Part shown: positions 29,479 through 39,025 of the stretch, piece after piece
Numbering within the stretch: position 1 is the stretch's first letter
Layout: each line of letters begins with the position of its first letter
Source: an uncultured Synechococcales cyanobacterium
GTDB lineage: Bacteria; Cyanobacteriota; Cyanobacteriia; CAIUCS01
Direction of reading: 5' to 3'
Assembly (NCBI GenBank): GCA_903897715.1
Contig: CAIUCS010000056.1
Coordinates: 1 to 64,000, forward strand
DNA: 64,000 nucleotides
Notes under the pieces: model-generated
Told to the model about the DNA's origin: nothing
What the model saw: only the letters and a program-made list of their open reading frames with translations
Databases searched by the model: none
Program-made: the position numbers and the translations under genes

Positions 29479-29919
29479 TTAACTTAGCCAAACATCCCAA
29501 AGTAAAGTAGTTGCAATCACCAACAAAACCACCCCTGCCGATAATTCCAATAGCCGTGGAGTAATATGCTTGGCTAACCAATGACCCACCCACACCCCTA
29601 AAAAACTAGTTGTGACTAATGCTACCCCTGCCCCCAGAAAGACCAACCAAGGGGATTCCGACTCGGCAGCCATGAGTAAGGTTGTCAGTTGAGTCTTATC
29701 CCCTAATTCAGCCAGGAAGATAGTCATAAATGTAGAGATAAATACCTTTAACCCTGCCCATGACTTTTCTTCTTCAGTGGGAGTATTGATAACCGACAAC
29801 TTTTCTAGCAATTCTTCACCCAGACTACCAGCGGATACCGACTCAGTTGAACTGGGTAATTTACTGAGTGTAGGCTGGGTCGGGGTTGAGCTAGATGGTG
29901 GCATGGTATCTGAACTCAC
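29479..29919 (-). CDS. Half-size GDT1/Mnx (UPF0016) manganese/calcium exporter, first subunit
   Basis: 146 residues from GTG at 29919; an ATG 15 bases later is an alternative. An unusual ~50-residue Ser/Pro-rich leader precedes the fold. Then come FISTFMTIFLAELGDKTQLTTLLMAA, with the family motif LAELGDKTQ, and two more helices (FLGAGVALVTTSFLGVWVG; LLELSAGVVLLVIATTLL). Co-directional with and 18 bases before the second half-size gene. Confidence 0.85.
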   Translation of the reverse strand: MSSDTMPPSSSTPTQPTLSKLPSSTESVSAGSLGEELLEKLSVINTPTEEEKSWAGLKVFISTFMTIFLAELGDKTQLTTLLMAAESESPWLVFLGAGVALVTTSFLGVWVGHWLAKHITPRLLELSAGVVLLVIATTLLWDVWLS

Positions 29920-30082
29920 AATGACATTTATTACCTGTATTTCATATTCTTTTCATTATCATTCATCACACTTAGAAATGCAACTCAGCATTACCCTGAT
30001 ACTGGATACAAAAGTGGCAAGACAATGTAATGATAAATTAGTAATGGTCATATTTATATCATGATTCAAGTTTAGTACATCT

Positions 30083-31180
30083 GTGCCACTACCGTTTCCC
30101 ACCCCCAACCCCACCCGTGCTAGATCGCCATGGCCGGGGCTCATTGAAGCCTATCGCCCCTATTTGCCAGTCACTTCCGCTACCCCAGTTGTAACCCTAC
30201 AAGAAGGGAATACTCCTTTAATTCCAGTGCCCGCCATTGCCAAGCTCGTTGGGCGACAAGTTCAGGTATATATTAAATTTGATGGACTCAACCCCACCGG
30301 TAGTTTTAAGGATCGGGGTATGACCATGGCGATTTCTAAAGCGGTGGAAGCCGGAGCCCAAGCAGTCATCTGTGCCAGTACTGGTAACACATCCGCAGCA
30401 GCAGCAGCCTATGCCAGACGAGCCGGAGTACGAGCCTTTGTATTAATTCCTGATGGCTATATTGCGTTGGGTAAACTCGCCCAAGCATTACTGTATGGTG
30501 CTGAGGTAATTGCAATTAAAGGTAATTTTGACCGAGCATTGGCAATCGTTCAGGCTATGGCTGAACAATACCCTGTCACGTTAGTCAATTCCCTGAATCC
30601 CTATCGTCTGGAAGGACAAAAAACCGCTGGTTTTGAATTAGTTGATGCATTGGGAGATGCTCCCGACTGGTTATGCATCCCAGTGGGAAATGGGGGTAAC
30701 ATAACTGCCTATTGGATGGGTTTTTGCCAATATCACCAACTTGGATACGGGAATCGGCTGCCGCGTATGATGGGGTTTCAGGCATCAGGGGCTGCTCCAT
30801 TGGTTCGGGGACAGGTCATTGAGCATCCTGAAACCATTGCCACCGCCATACGAATCGGAAACCCAGCCAACTGGCAACGGGCACTTGCGGTTAAGGCAGC
30901 TAGTCAAGGTGAATTTCATGAGGTCACTGATGCTGAAATTTTAGCTGCCTATCGCTTGTTGGCATCTTCAGAGGGTATTTTTTGTGAGCCAGCAAGTGCG
31001 GCTTCTGTGGCAGGTTTACTCAAGGTAGCCCATCAAGTTCCCCAAGGGGCTGTTGTGGTATGTGTTTTAACTGGAAATGGCTTAAAAGACCCTGATACGG
31101 CAATTAATCATTGTCAAAATCAATTTAAATCAGGGGTGGAACCGGATGAAACTGCGGTAGCACGGGCTATGGGGTTTTAA
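30083..31180 (+). CDS. thrC: Threonine synthase
   Basis: PLP enzyme turning O-phosphohomoserine into threonine. 365 residues. The PLP lysine lies in [14 protein letters not shown], with phosphate-binding SerThr-rich loops [18 protein letters not shown] and [14 protein letters not shown], and [13 protein letters not shown] near the end. The start is GTG at 30083: a stop (TGA at 30062) precedes it in frame and no ATG occurs until the PLP region. Stands alone, convergent with glmM. Confidence 0.95.
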   Translation: MPLPFPTPNPTRARSPWPGLIEAYRPYLPVTSATPVVTLQEGNTPLIPVPAIAKLVGRQVQVYIKFDGLNPTGSFKDRGMTMAISKAVEAGAQAVICASTGNTSAAAAAYARRAGVRAFVLIPDGYIALGKLAQALLYGAEVIAIKGNFDRALAIVQAMAEQYPVTLVNSLNPYRLEGQKTAGFELVDALGDAPDWLCIPVGNGGNITAYWMGFCQYHQLGYGNRLPRMMGFQASGAAPLVRGQVIEHPETIATAIRIGNPANWQRALAVKAASQGEFHEVTDAEILAAYRLLASSEGIFCEPASAASVAGLLKVAHQVPQGAVVVCVLTGNGLKDPDTAINHCQNQFKSGVEPDETAVARAMGF

Positions 31181-31218
31181 GGATGGGTATGTCCACCCTA
31201 TGAAGCGGGACAAGAGAG

Positions 31219-31350
31219 TATCCCGATTTTGCACGTTTGACCTCATCCCCTAACCCCTTCCCCCTTTTGGGGAGAAGGGGAAACAGATTTAAAATCCCTT
31301 TCCCAGAAGAGGAGAAGGATGTAGGGAGGTCTGCAAAATTGGGATGCACC
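31219..31350 (+). repeat. Family C inverted-repeat element, copy 3 (best ends)
   Basis: Left end TATCCCGATTTTGCA (31219-31233) and right end TGCAAAATTGGGATGCACC (31332-31350) form a terminal inverted repeat with one mismatch over 14 bases. Inside are CCTCATCCCCTAACCCC and GGGGAGAAGGGG, as in copy 2. Lies between the convergent thrC and glmM ends. No clear target duplication could be seen. Confidence 0.75.
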
Positions 31351-31425
31351 CGTGGGGCAATGGGTTCCCACTTGGGGAACCCTGGTAGGGAACCTTTCCC
31401 AACAACCAGTCTATTAAATCTTCGT

Positions 31426-32898
31426 CTAATTAGATTGGGGAGAAGTCACCAACTGCCCTTCTGCCACCCTAACCAGGGTATCAGTCCAATGGTGAGCCAG
31501 ATCGGGATGGATCGCTTCAACCATAATTCTGAGTAAAGGTTCAGTTCCAGATGCTCGCACCAGCACCCTACCCTGCTCCCCTAAGTCCTGTTGAGCATGG
31601 GCGATCGCCGTTACCAAAGCATCACAATCCTGCCAATTCAACCGACGTTGTCGGTCTTCGATGCGAACATTCCGTAACAGTTGGGGATAGGTTTGAAAAC
31701 TGTGATCGAATAAATGATCCATAGATACCCCAGACTTTTTAACCAAGGTTGCCAAATGGAGGGCAGTCAACAATCCATCCCCACTGACACTGTAATGACG
31801 ACAGAGAATATGACCGGATTGCTCTCCCCCCAGCATTGCCCCAAGGCGTACCATTTCACTATGGACATACTGATCCCCCACCCCAGTCCGAATTAACCGC
31901 CCCCCCTGCCCCTTCCATGCCACTTCAAAGCCTAAGTTTGCCATGACAGTGGATACGATGGTGTTGTCAGGTAGCAACCCCATTTGTTTGAGGGTTTGCC
32001 CCCACAAGTATAAAATATAATCCCCATCAATGACCCTCCCCTGTCCATCTACTGCCAAAACCCGGTCAGCATCTCCATCAAAGGCAAATCCCATGTCTGC
32101 CTGATGGATTTGGACTGCGGTTTGAAGGGGTTTTAGATAGGTTGAACCACAAGCAACATTAATTCGTTCCCCATCAGGGCGATTATGGAGTTGAATCAGG
32201 GTTGCACCGGTGGTTCCAAATACCCGTTCACCCAATTGCGCCGCCGCCCCCCAAGCCAAGTCCAGAACAATCCGCATTCCTTGTAAGGGGAGTCCATCCG
32301 TCCCCATTTCCGGGAATAGGGGTTGGTGTAAGGAAGAAATATACCGTTGAATTAGTTCTGAACGGGAATGGTATTTACCCCAGGTCGCTGGAATGGGGGT
32401 GGAAGATTGATTGACATCTCCAATGATCGCTGTAATTTGGGATTGCAACTGGGGTGATAATTTAGCACCCGTCGGTTCAAAAAATTTGATGCCATTGTCT
32501 TCTGGAGGATTATGGCTGGCAGATACCATCACGCCAGCGATCGCCCCCAATTGATGGGTTAGGTAGGCTACAGCAGCGGTAGGGCACAAACCTAAATCCC
32601 ATACTTCCAAGCCAGCGGCAGTAAAACCAGCCGATAGAGCCATAACCAACATAGGGCTGGAACTTCTGGAATCTTGTCCAATAATCACCGGAGCCTTAGG
32701 AAAGTGATTTTTAAGCACTTGTCCAGCCCCAAACCCCACTTGTAGTGCTAAGGGAGCCGTTAGAAAATTCCCCACATGCCCCCGTATTCCGTCGGTGCCA
32801 AAAATAGAGGGATTGGCAGTGGTAGAAGAGGGTGGCATCATGCCCCCATTTAGTTGCAAACCCGGTGGGTCGTTAGTCATGGACGAAGAAGTCGTCAT
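31426..32898 (-). CDS. glmM: Phosphoglucosamine mutase
   Basis: Converts glucosamine 6-phosphate to the 1-phosphate for UDP-GlcNAc and cell wall synthesis. 490 residues. [11 protein letters not shown] at the N-terminus, the phosphoserine loop [18 protein letters not shown], the Mg loop [14 protein letters not shown], the sugar-binding GGEQSGH, and the phosphate-binding [14 protein letters not shown]. The first ~30 residues before FGTDG are a Ser/Pro-rich extension. A structured leader lies upstream. Confidence 0.96.
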   Translation of the reverse strand: MTTSSSMTNDPPGLQLNGGMMPPSSTTANPSIFGTDGIRGHVGNFLTAPLALQVGFGAGQVLKNHFPKAPVIIGQDSRSSSPMLVMALSAGFTAAGLEVWDLGLCPTAAVAYLTHQLGAIAGVMVSASHNPPEDNGIKFFEPTGAKLSPQLQSQITAIIGDVNQSSTPIPATWGKYHSRSELIQRYISSLHQPLFPEMGTDGLPLQGMRIVLDLAWGAAAQLGERVFGTTGATLIQLHNRPDGERINVACGSTYLKPLQTAVQIHQADMGFAFDGDADRVLAVDGQGRVIDGDYILYLWGQTLKQMGLLPDNTIVSTVMANLGFEVAWKGQGGRLIRTGVGDQYVHSEMVRLGAMLGGEQSGHILCRHYSVSGDGLLTALHLATLVKKSGVSMDHLFDHSFQTYPQLLRNVRIEDRQRRLNWQDCDALVTAIAHAQQDLGEQGRVLVRASGTEPLLRIMVEAIHPDLAHHWTDTLVRVAEGQLVTSPQSN

Positions 32899-33323
32899 CA
32901 GTAAACACTCCTAAACATTTCACAACTCAATCAGAACCCTTCATGTCCCGTTTGGGATGCTCTGACTGACTGGATCAGGCTCGAAAAGCTGTTAATCAGG
33001 GCTGCTAATTTTGAATTGCTGTCCCAAATCCTCCCTACAGCCGGGGCAACCTTGAACCTTTATGCTATTTTACAGCATCTTTCATCTAGTCAAATATCTA
33101 GCCAGAACCAGAACCCTAGGTTGAAGACAGCCATGAATGGGAATACCCCAAATCTTAAGAAAATTGGAAGAAGAGCGGATTAAGGGTGTTGAACGGTAAC
33201 AATATATACAGAAATCAATTCTGCTCTCCCAATTTTATTTCAATTAAATAAAAATTAAGGGTAAAGCTGACAAGTATTCTAAAAAAAAATCTTTATCGAT
33301 TTAAAAAATTATTGGTGCTTATT
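32899..33323. other. Intergenic region with possible structured RNA upstream of glmM
   Basis: 425 bases between the glmM start and the divergent DUF4278 gene. TTTGGGA (32951-32957) can pair with TCCCAAA (33022-33028), enclosing a block of near-repeats; ATGCT/AGCAT (33062-33078) forms another small hairpin. I could not match it to 6S RNA, SRP RNA, tmRNA or a known riboswitch. The part from 33200 to 33323 is AT-rich, with promoter-like composition. Confidence 0.4.
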
Positions 33324-33515
33324 ATGAAGCTAGTTTACCGCGGTGCCAGTTACGAACAAACCCCTACCCATATCGAAGTTGAGGATTTGGGATTAATGGG
33401 GAATTATAGAGGTCATGAATTACACTTCCATCAAGCCAAACGCCAAGGGGCAGGGCTCCATGACATTCAGTTACATTACCGTGGGGCGGCTTATACTGCC
33501 CATGTGGGGAATTAA
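33324..33515 (+). CDS. DUF4278-family small protein
   Basis: 63 residues from the ATG at 33324 (MKLVYRGASYE). It has the DUF4278 layout of a YRG-SY strand at each end (KLVYRGASYE and QLHYRGAAYTAHV) around GLMGNYRGHELHFHQ. Common in cyanobacteria, often in several copies; function unknown. A TTG 12 bases upstream is less likely than the ATG. Confidence 0.85.
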   Translation: MKLVYRGASYEQTPTHIEVEDLGLMGNYRGHELHFHQAKRQGAGLHDIQLHYRGAAYTAHVGN

Positions 33516-33542
33516 GTTTATTTGATAAATTCTATAGAATGG

Positions 33543-33587
33543 TTTGACATCCCTCGTTTGACATCCCTCGCTTGAAAGACGAGGGAT
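33543..33587 (+). repeat. 14-bp tandem duplication and hairpin, possible IS200/IS605 end
   Basis: TTTGACATCCCTCG occurs twice in direct succession (33543-33556, 33557-33570). The second copy's ATCCCTCG pairs with CGAGGGAT at 33580-33587. Hairpins of this type mark the ends of IS200/IS605 elements in cyanobacteria. No transposase frame is left nearby. Confidence 0.5.
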
Positions 33588-33963
33588 TCTATAGGTTGTC
33601 ACTAGGGAGGCTAAAGCCGTCCATCGAGACGATTTCTAGTTACTCAACCCCCTATTGCTAAGGATCTGAGGAAATTGACATTTCGCGGAATGTCATATAC
33701 CGCATCTTTCAGAACAAGCAAACCCATTACAGGAGAACCCTTCTAAAGAACTGAGAGACAGTCCTTTTATCCAACGGGTATCATCCTTGCCATGTACCCT
33801 TGTGTTGTGGTTCCCCACTGACCACTAACTAGGTGGGATATGCCGACTGCACTTGCACACCATAAACACTTGGAATATCCAATTCCACCTCGATTCAGGA
33901 CATGGGTTCAATCATCATGGGGAACTGGACTTTATCATCAATTAGGACATCAAGTACTCCACG
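33588..33963. other. Decayed intergenic stretch
   Basis: No supportable gene. A short frame at 33666-33746 reads LRKLTFRGMSYTASF and stops; LTFRGMSY resembles the start of DUF4278 proteins, so this may be a broken copy. A 44-codon frame begins at 33840 and runs into the MITE. Both are weak. Confidence 0.3.
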
Positions 33964-33972
33964 GGGCGGGAT

Positions 33973-34080
33973 CTGGTTGACTGACAAAAGTTGTACGCCC
34001 TCACCCTAGCCTCTCCCATCGGGAGAGGCTAGGGTGAAGGCTTTCGGGGTTTTGGCTGAGAAGTTTTGTCAGTCAATCAG
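33973..34080 (+). mobile_element. Family A MITE, copy 1 (108 bp, internally deleted)
   Basis: Ends CTGGTTGACTGACAAAAG and TTTTGTCAGTCAATCAG are inverted repeats. The interior keeps CGCCCTCACCC and a hairpin (AGCCTCTCCC/GGGAGAGGCT). Flanks GGGCGGGAT (33964-33972) and GAGCGGGAT (34081-34089) are a 9-bp direct repeat with one mismatch, consistent with a target duplication. It is 47 bases shorter than the other two copies. Confidence 0.88.
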
Positions 34081-34158
34081 GAGCGGGATAGTGAAACTTA
34101 AACGTGAAAAGGTAAAACGATGAGAAAGATGGATGCACTCTAGCTGGCTGTCTCGCCA

Positions 34159-35121
34159 TCAACTACCCCGTTGAATAGTTTGGAAGATTTCATCTAGAAT
34201 CCTATCCGCTCCTTGATTCCGTAATTGATGTGCCAAATTTTTACCAATCAATTCAGCGTCGTGAACTGAACCAGACAGACTGTCCTTCACGAAACGTTGT
34301 CCATCTAAACTAGCCACTAATCCGGTAAGAGTAAGAGCCTCCCCATCTACAATGGAATCCACCCCAATGGGTACCTGACAACCCCCTTCCAACTCTCGTA
34401 AAAAGGATCGTTCACTATGGCAACGCCAAGCAGTGGGTTGATGTTCTAAGGTTTTAATCAACTGTAAAATTTCAGGATCTGAGGCACGACATTCAATGCC
34501 CAAGGCACCTTGCCCCACAGCATGTAAAGATACTTCTGGGGGTAAAACTTGATGCACCCGATCGCCCATCCCCAACCGTTGTAATCCTGCCACTGCCAAT
34601 ATCAATCCATCATATTCACCCCCATCTAGTTTTTGTAATCGGGTATTTAAGTTACCCCGAACATCCTTAAACGTAAGATGGGGATAATGATGACGTAATT
34701 GGGCTAACCTGCGTAAGGAAGAAGTCCCAATGACAGAGCCATGGGGTAAGGTATCAATTTGATGATCTAATAAATTACCATGTACCACCAAGGCATCAGC
34801 AGGGTTCTCCCGCTCCGTAATACAACCCAAAAGTAAGCCCGTTGGCAAGTGGGTGGGTAAGTCTTTTAGGGAGTGAACTGCAAAATCAATATCACCCTGG
34901 AGAATTCCCAACTCTAGTTCTTTTGTAAATAGACCCTTATCCCCTATTTTAGCAAGGGCAACATCCAGAATTTTATCCCCCTGGGTACTCATAGTTTGTA
35001 CATCAAACTTCAGATCAGGGAAATTTTGTTGAAGTTCGCCCTGCACCCAATGGGTTTGCACTAGGGCAAGCTGACTTTTACGGGAACCGATACGAACGGT
35101 GGAAGAAGGACTCGCAACCAT
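34159..35121 (-). CDS. hemC: Porphobilinogen deaminase (hydroxymethylbilane synthase)
   Basis: Builds the linear tetrapyrrole hydroxymethylbilane from four porphobilinogens, on the way to heme, chlorophyll and bilins. 320 residues. [17 protein letters not shown] at the N-terminus, [30 protein letters not shown] (catalytic Asp region), [17 protein letters not shown] and [12 protein letters not shown]. The dipyrromethane cofactor Cys is in [15 protein letters not shown] at 35121. Confidence 0.97.
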   Translation of the reverse strand: MVASPSSTVRIGSRKSQLALVQTHWVQGELQQNFPDLKFDVQTMSTQGDKILDVALAKIGDKGLFTKELELGILQGDIDFAVHSLKDLPTHLPTGLLLGCITERENPADALVVHGNLLDHQIDTLPHGSVIGTSSLRRLAQLRHHYPHLTFKDVRGNLNTRLQKLDGGEYDGLILAVAGLQRLGMGDRVHQVLPPEVSLHAVGQGALGIECRASDPEILQLIKTLEHQPTAWRCHSERSFLRELEGGCQVPIGVDSIVDGEALTLTGLVASLDGQRFVKDSLSGSVHDAELIGKNLAHQLRNQGADRILDEIFQTIQRGS

Positions 35122-35475
35122 TGAGAATTATTAGAGTTTAAGTATGTCAGTGAAACGAAAAAACAAGAAATCATGGAGATTTACAATCCGGTAACATTCC
35201 AGCCCTCCTTGCCGGGGAGAGTGGGAACGGTTACCTATGGGTAAATTTTTCTTTCTTATTTAAGAGTATCCTACTTTTGGCAAAGTCTAATTTTCTATAG
35301 GGATGGGAGACCATCCCTACGAGAGTATCCCATCTTCTGAAATAATGGACTGGGGATGTAAACCGATATTATAATACTTATGAACTAAAATCAGGGAGAA
35401 GCTATTCCAAGAGGACGGGCATTAAACCCAAATCCACGGTAAGATCAGGTAACTTCATTTCTTAAACGGGCAACT
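35122..35475. other. Divergent intergenic region with hairpins
   Basis: 354 bases between hemC and the gene at 35476. TAGGGATGG (35298-35306) and CCATCCCTA (35311-35319) form a perfect 9-bp stem. GAGAGTATCCCATCTTCTG just after it resembles the left end of family C elements, so a remnant may be present. No gene seen. Confidence 0.45.
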
Positions 35476-35835
35476 ATGGTTGGTGGACAACTCACCCTAA
35501 ACTTATCCTCAGGCTCCGTAGCCTTTAATTTTAATCCCCAATCAGCCAGGGAACTCAAGACTGCAATTAACCACCTGTTATCTGACTTAAAGGCGGTAGC
35601 CAGCCAGGTTGCCACTGGAAGCCGAACTGATCAACACTCTCCAAAACCGTCCATGGAATATCGGTATACGGGAGAAATCTTTCTGGAACTTTTTTGTAAT
35701 CCTAATATCTGGTCTTCACCCTTTGCAGCCAAACTGTTGATTACATTACGGGATGACCGTATTCGCCTAACTACTGAAGTTGATTTAAATCAACTGGTTG
35801 ATGATTTAAATCAATTTTTAGATCAATGGAGTTGA
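35476..35835 (+). CDS. Conserved hypothetical protein upstream of era
   Basis: 119 residues, not assigned. The N-terminal half is strand-rich (GQLTLNLSSGSVAFNFNP), followed by a helix (ARELKTAINHLLSDLKAVASQV). The C-terminal half (FLELFCNPNIWSSPFAAKLLITLRDDRIRLTTEVDLNQLVDDLNQFLDQW) ends in a helix. Soluble. It ends 8 bases before era on the same strand, so the two are likely cotranscribed. Confidence 0.7.
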   Translation: MVGGQLTLNLSSGSVAFNFNPQSARELKTAINHLLSDLKAVASQVATGSRTDQHSPKPSMEYRYTGEIFLELFCNPNIWSSPFAAKLLITLRDDRIRLTTEVDLNQLVDDLNQFLDQWS

Positions 35836-35843
35836 AGTAACGA

Positions 35844-36809
35844 ATGGATGGCATTCGATCAAGGGACACCTTTCGGGAAATTCCTACGGCTTCACCTGGG
35901 TTTAAGTCTGGTTTTGTAGGGATTATTGGGCGTCCAAATGTTGGAAAATCCACTTTGATGAATCAATTTGTGGGACAAAAAATTGCAATTACTTCCCCCA
36001 TTGCCCAAACAACTCGTAATCGGCTGCGCGGTATTGTAACCACTGAAGCAGCTCAGATTATTTTCGTGGATACTCCCGGCATACATAAACCTCACCATCG
36101 ACTGGGAGAGGTACTTGTAAACAATGCTCGTGTAGCAATTCGATCAGTGGATGCATTGCTCTTTGTGGTTGATGGAACAGTTCCCTTGGGTGCAGGCGAT
36201 CGCTATATTGCTGACCACTTAATCCAGCACATCGCCATACCCGTTATCTTGGTGCTGAATAAAACTGACCAGCGCTCCCAGGATTGGCACCAATCCCATC
36301 CCTCTCAGTCTATTGATAAGGGCTACGGGGATCTGGTCATTGCCAAAAACTGGACATCGATGAAGGTTTCTGCCCTGACTGGTGACGGACTGCCCACCCT
36401 ATTCGCATCCATCATCGATGAAATGTCCCCTGGTCCCTACTACTACCCACCGGATTTAGTCACCGATCAACCAGAACGATTCATTATGGGAGAATTGATT
36501 CGGGAACAGATCCTCCTCCTCACCCGAGAGGAAGTTCCCCACTCAGTGGCCGTTTCCGTTGATCAGGTTGTGGAAGAACCAACCATCACTAGGGTACTGG
36601 CTACAATTTATGTGGAACGGGATTCCCAAAAAGGAATTTTAATTGGTAAACAAGGGGGAATGTTAAAGGGAATTGGCAGTGCTGCTCGGGAACAAATGCA
36701 AAAATTAATTGACGGAAACGTGTATCTGGAAATTTTTGTCAAAGTTCAACGACGTTGGCGACAGTCAACCCATCACTTGGCAGAGTTTGGCTATTCAGCT
36801 GAAGACTAA
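35844..36809 (+). CDS. era: GTPase Era
   Basis: Ribosome-associated GTPase needed for 16S rRNA maturation. 321 residues. G1 GIIGRPNVGKSTLMNQ, G2 region TTRNRLRGIVT, G3 FVDTPGIH and G4 LVLNKTDQR in the GTPase domain. The C-terminal KH domain has ATIYVERDSQKGILIGKQGGMLKGIGSAAREQ and the final VKVQRRWRQS. ATG at 35844 adds a ~20-residue leader before the fold. Confidence 0.97.
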   Translation: MDGIRSRDTFREIPTASPGFKSGFVGIIGRPNVGKSTLMNQFVGQKIAITSPIAQTTRNRLRGIVTTEAAQIIFVDTPGIHKPHHRLGEVLVNNARVAIRSVDALLFVVDGTVPLGAGDRYIADHLIQHIAIPVILVLNKTDQRSQDWHQSHPSQSIDKGYGDLVIAKNWTSMKVSALTGDGLPTLFASIIDEMSPGPYYYPPDLVTDQPERFIMGELIREQILLLTREEVPHSVAVSVDQVVEEPTITRVLATIYVERDSQKGILIGKQGGMLKGIGSAAREQMQKLIDGNVYLEIFVKVQRRWRQSTHHLAEFGYSAED

Positions 36810-36964
36810 AATTTACACCATAATGGTTCCCTGATTTAAGTTTCCCGAATTTCTCCCCTGGGGAGACGGGATAGTCCCTTCTCAGACATTGGGATCGAAG
36901 GGACAGAACTAGGGTTGAATCCATGCTAATAGGTATAAGATGGGAGGGGAGAACGCTTAGGGTA

Positions 36965-37576
36965 TCACCGCATTACGGTTAAAGTATTTTTCCAAGATAA
37001 CTCTTTACACAGGATTTCTAAGGAACGGCGTTCCCTACTTCCAAAAAAACCACTTGACATCAACTCTTCCAAAACCTGTTGGCTCAACTGAGCTGCGAAC
37101 ATCCCCCCACTCCGGAGTAAGTGACTAAAATATCGAAATTGGGACTCACCCTTGCCATTACAGTGAAACCAGTAAATTTCATTGGGTTCTAGGGTGTAGA
37201 CTAAAGTATTTACGGGAACGACTTCCCTGGGAATGCCCTGTACACCATGGAATGAATCGCCTGATTGAACCAATCGTCCAATCAGGACAGTGCCGAGCAA
37301 GGTACGGGTATCACTGATTAAATCAGGGGTAAAGAGGGGGTCTGGTTCACTGGTGAGTCTTGGTCCAGTATTCAAAAACATAGGATTAAACAATTGGGAA
37401 TTGTAGATTAATCCCACTGCCCAGTGCCGTCCACTGTCGGATTCTAATTTTACAAAAGATCCAAATCCAAAATCAGTGGGCTCAGGGGGGGTGATCACAT
37501 CCATGTGATCGTCCACCTGCACTACATAATCCCAATGGGAGTTAGATTTAACGACTTTCCCCAATTGCAATCCCAT
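36965..37576 (-). CDS. Conserved hypothetical protein, possible HAS-barrel domain
   Basis: 203 residues. The N-terminal ~100 residues look like a small beta barrel (LGKVVKSNSHWDYVVQVDD, FGSFVKLESDSGRHWAVGLIYNSQLFNP), similar to the HAS-barrel that precedes HerA-type ATPases; that match is from memory and tentative. The rest is helical and basic. No ATPase motif. It is encoded 12 bases after hemW on the same strand and is probably cotranscribed with it. Confidence 0.65.
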   Translation of the reverse strand: MGLQLGKVVKSNSHWDYVVQVDDHMDVITPPEPTDFGFGSFVKLESDSGRHWAVGLIYNSQLFNPMFLNTGPRLTSEPDPLFTPDLISDTRTLLGTVLIGRLVQSGDSFHGVQGIPREVVPVNTLVYTLEPNEIYWFHCNGKGESQFRYFSHLLRSGGMFAAQLSQQVLEELMSSGFFGSRERRSLEILCKELSWKNTLTVMR

Positions 37577-37588
37577 AACTTACCTTCA

Positions 37589-38848
37589 CTATTTAACGGA
37601 AAGGACATGAAAAAGGGTTGTCAGAACGGTATTGGAAAATAGGAAACCTTCCGGGTCTGTTAACCGCATTCGTATCGGAAAACCGGTGGACAAGGGGGGA
37701 TGGGTAGGATAATCGTAGACAACCCAGTTTTGGTTACAGTGAGGAGTTAATCCATCTATGATTTTTTGAATTACAAGGGAACCAAATTGTACTTCTAAAG
37801 CCCTTAAGTCCACACCTTCTGCTAATCTTAACCCTAACATTAAGGTGTCTAACAGACAATCTAAAGGAGTGTGAGGGTGGGTTGCAATGGATATGGGCAG
37901 TGGTTTTTGATGGATCATTGCCTGCAATTGGGTGATCCACTCCCCATATCCACGCATGGTACGAGGACGAGTGTATCGCACCCCTTCCAGGTAACTGGCT
38001 GCTCCCATCCCCAAGCCATAAAAAGGTAAATTTTTCCAATAGGTTTGGTTATGACGGCATTCATATCCAGGTTGGGCAAAGTTGGAGATTTCATAATGGC
38101 AATAACCCGCTAAGTTTAATTGTTGCTGGGTCAAGCGATACATTTGGGCGGTGGTTTCATCCGTAGGTAATGGGGTTTCCCCCGGTTGATATTGACGGGC
38201 AAAGGGGGTCTGTGGTTCAACAATCAGGTCATAACAGGATAGGTGGGGAACCGAAAGCATGATGGCTTTGAGTAATGAATCTTGCCATTGTTCCAACGTC
38301 TGGTGAGGTAAACCGGAGATCAAATCGATGCTAAAATTCTCCAGCCCTGACTGGTGTAAGTACTTCACAGACTGATGGATGTCTTCAACGGTATGGGTTC
38401 GTCCACTGACTGCTAAAAGTTGGGATTGAAAAGCTTGGACTCCTAAACTAACTCGATTGATGCCAGCAGAATGATACCCCTTTATCTGATGGAAATCAAA
38501 TGTACCGGGATCCATTTCCATGGAAATTTCCGCATTGACCGCTATTCCCCAAAATTGGTCAATGGTTTGTAAGATTTGCCCAATTTGAGACTCGGTTAAA
38601 AGAGAGGGTGTTCCTCCTCCCAAAAAAATAGTCTGAAGCTGACCTATGGGGTGGTTCAATCCATAGTAGGTTAGCCGTAGTTCTTCAATTAGTAATTGTA
38701 AATAATGATGAATAGTGCCAGAGTTATGACCATTGAGGCGATCGCCCACCACCGACACCGGAAAATCGCAGTAAAAGCAACGACGGCGACAGAAAGGAAT
38801 ATGGATATAGGCTGCAGTTACCGGAGTCAGGAGCAAAACAAATAACAA
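37589..38848 (-). CDS. hemW: HemW-type radical SAM protein (HemN family)
   Basis: About 415 residues. The SAM/4Fe-4S motif IPFCRRRCFYCDFPV is C-x3-C-x2-C. It continues with FLGGGTPSLLTESQIGQIL, RVSLGVQAFQ and SIDLISGLPHQTLEQWQDSLLKAI, all typical of HemW (heme chaperone) rather than of coproporphyrinogen oxidase HemN, which has a further Cys at the motif and a longer N-terminus. No ATG precedes TPVTAAYIHIPFC: start is TTG at 38848 or 38836. Confidence 0.88.
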   Translation of the reverse strand: MLFVLLLTPVTAAYIHIPFCRRRCFYCDFPVSVVGDRLNGHNSGTIHHYLQLLIEELRLTYYGLNHPIGQLQTIFLGGGTPSLLTESQIGQILQTIDQFWGIAVNAEISMEMDPGTFDFHQIKGYHSAGINRVSLGVQAFQSQLLAVSGRTHTVEDIHQSVKYLHQSGLENFSIDLISGLPHQTLEQWQDSLLKAIMLSVPHLSCYDLIVEPQTPFARQYQPGETPLPTDETTAQMYRLTQQQLNLAGYCHYEISNFAQPGYECRHNQTYWKNLPFYGLGMGAASYLEGVRYTRPRTMRGYGEWITQLQAMIHQKPLPISIATHPHTPLDCLLDTLMLGLRLAEGVDLRALEVQFGSLVIQKIIDGLTPHCNQNWVVYDYPTHPPLSTGFPIRMRLTDPEGFLFSNTVLTTLFHVLSVK

Positions 38849-38938
38849 ACCTCTTAGTTATTCCAACGGTATGTCAATAAAGTTATGTAAAAAAAATTAA
38901 CCATAATACTTATTCAAATTAGTTTAACTTGAAGATAG

Positions 38939-39025
38939 TCGTATTAGTAAGGCTAGGAATTGGTTAGGGGTTTGGGGTCAATACCCCTCAACCTCTGGTA
39001 AACCCTTACCATTTTACCACCATCA
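38939..39025 (+). repeat. Family B palindromic repeat, copy 3
   Basis: TAGTCGTATTAGTAAGGCT, then GGAATTGGTTAGGGGTTTGGG, then CCCTTACCATTTTACCACCATC matches the 44183-44278 copy. It lies in the 401-bp divergent region between hemW and ho1. A second G/C-rich hairpin (GGGGGCTGCCCCC near 39072) follows; the rest of the region, to 39249, has no gene and probably holds the ho1 promoter. Confidence 0.75.

Noticed and set aside
32941-33078. 6S RNA, SRP RNA or tmRNA
   Set aside because: No match to conserved blocks of these RNAs that I could recall; kept only as an unexplained structured region.
33840-33983. Possible small gene ending at MITE copy 1
   Set aside because: About 45 codons of low-information sequence, no ribosome site, no family; with the MITE removed it stops at once.
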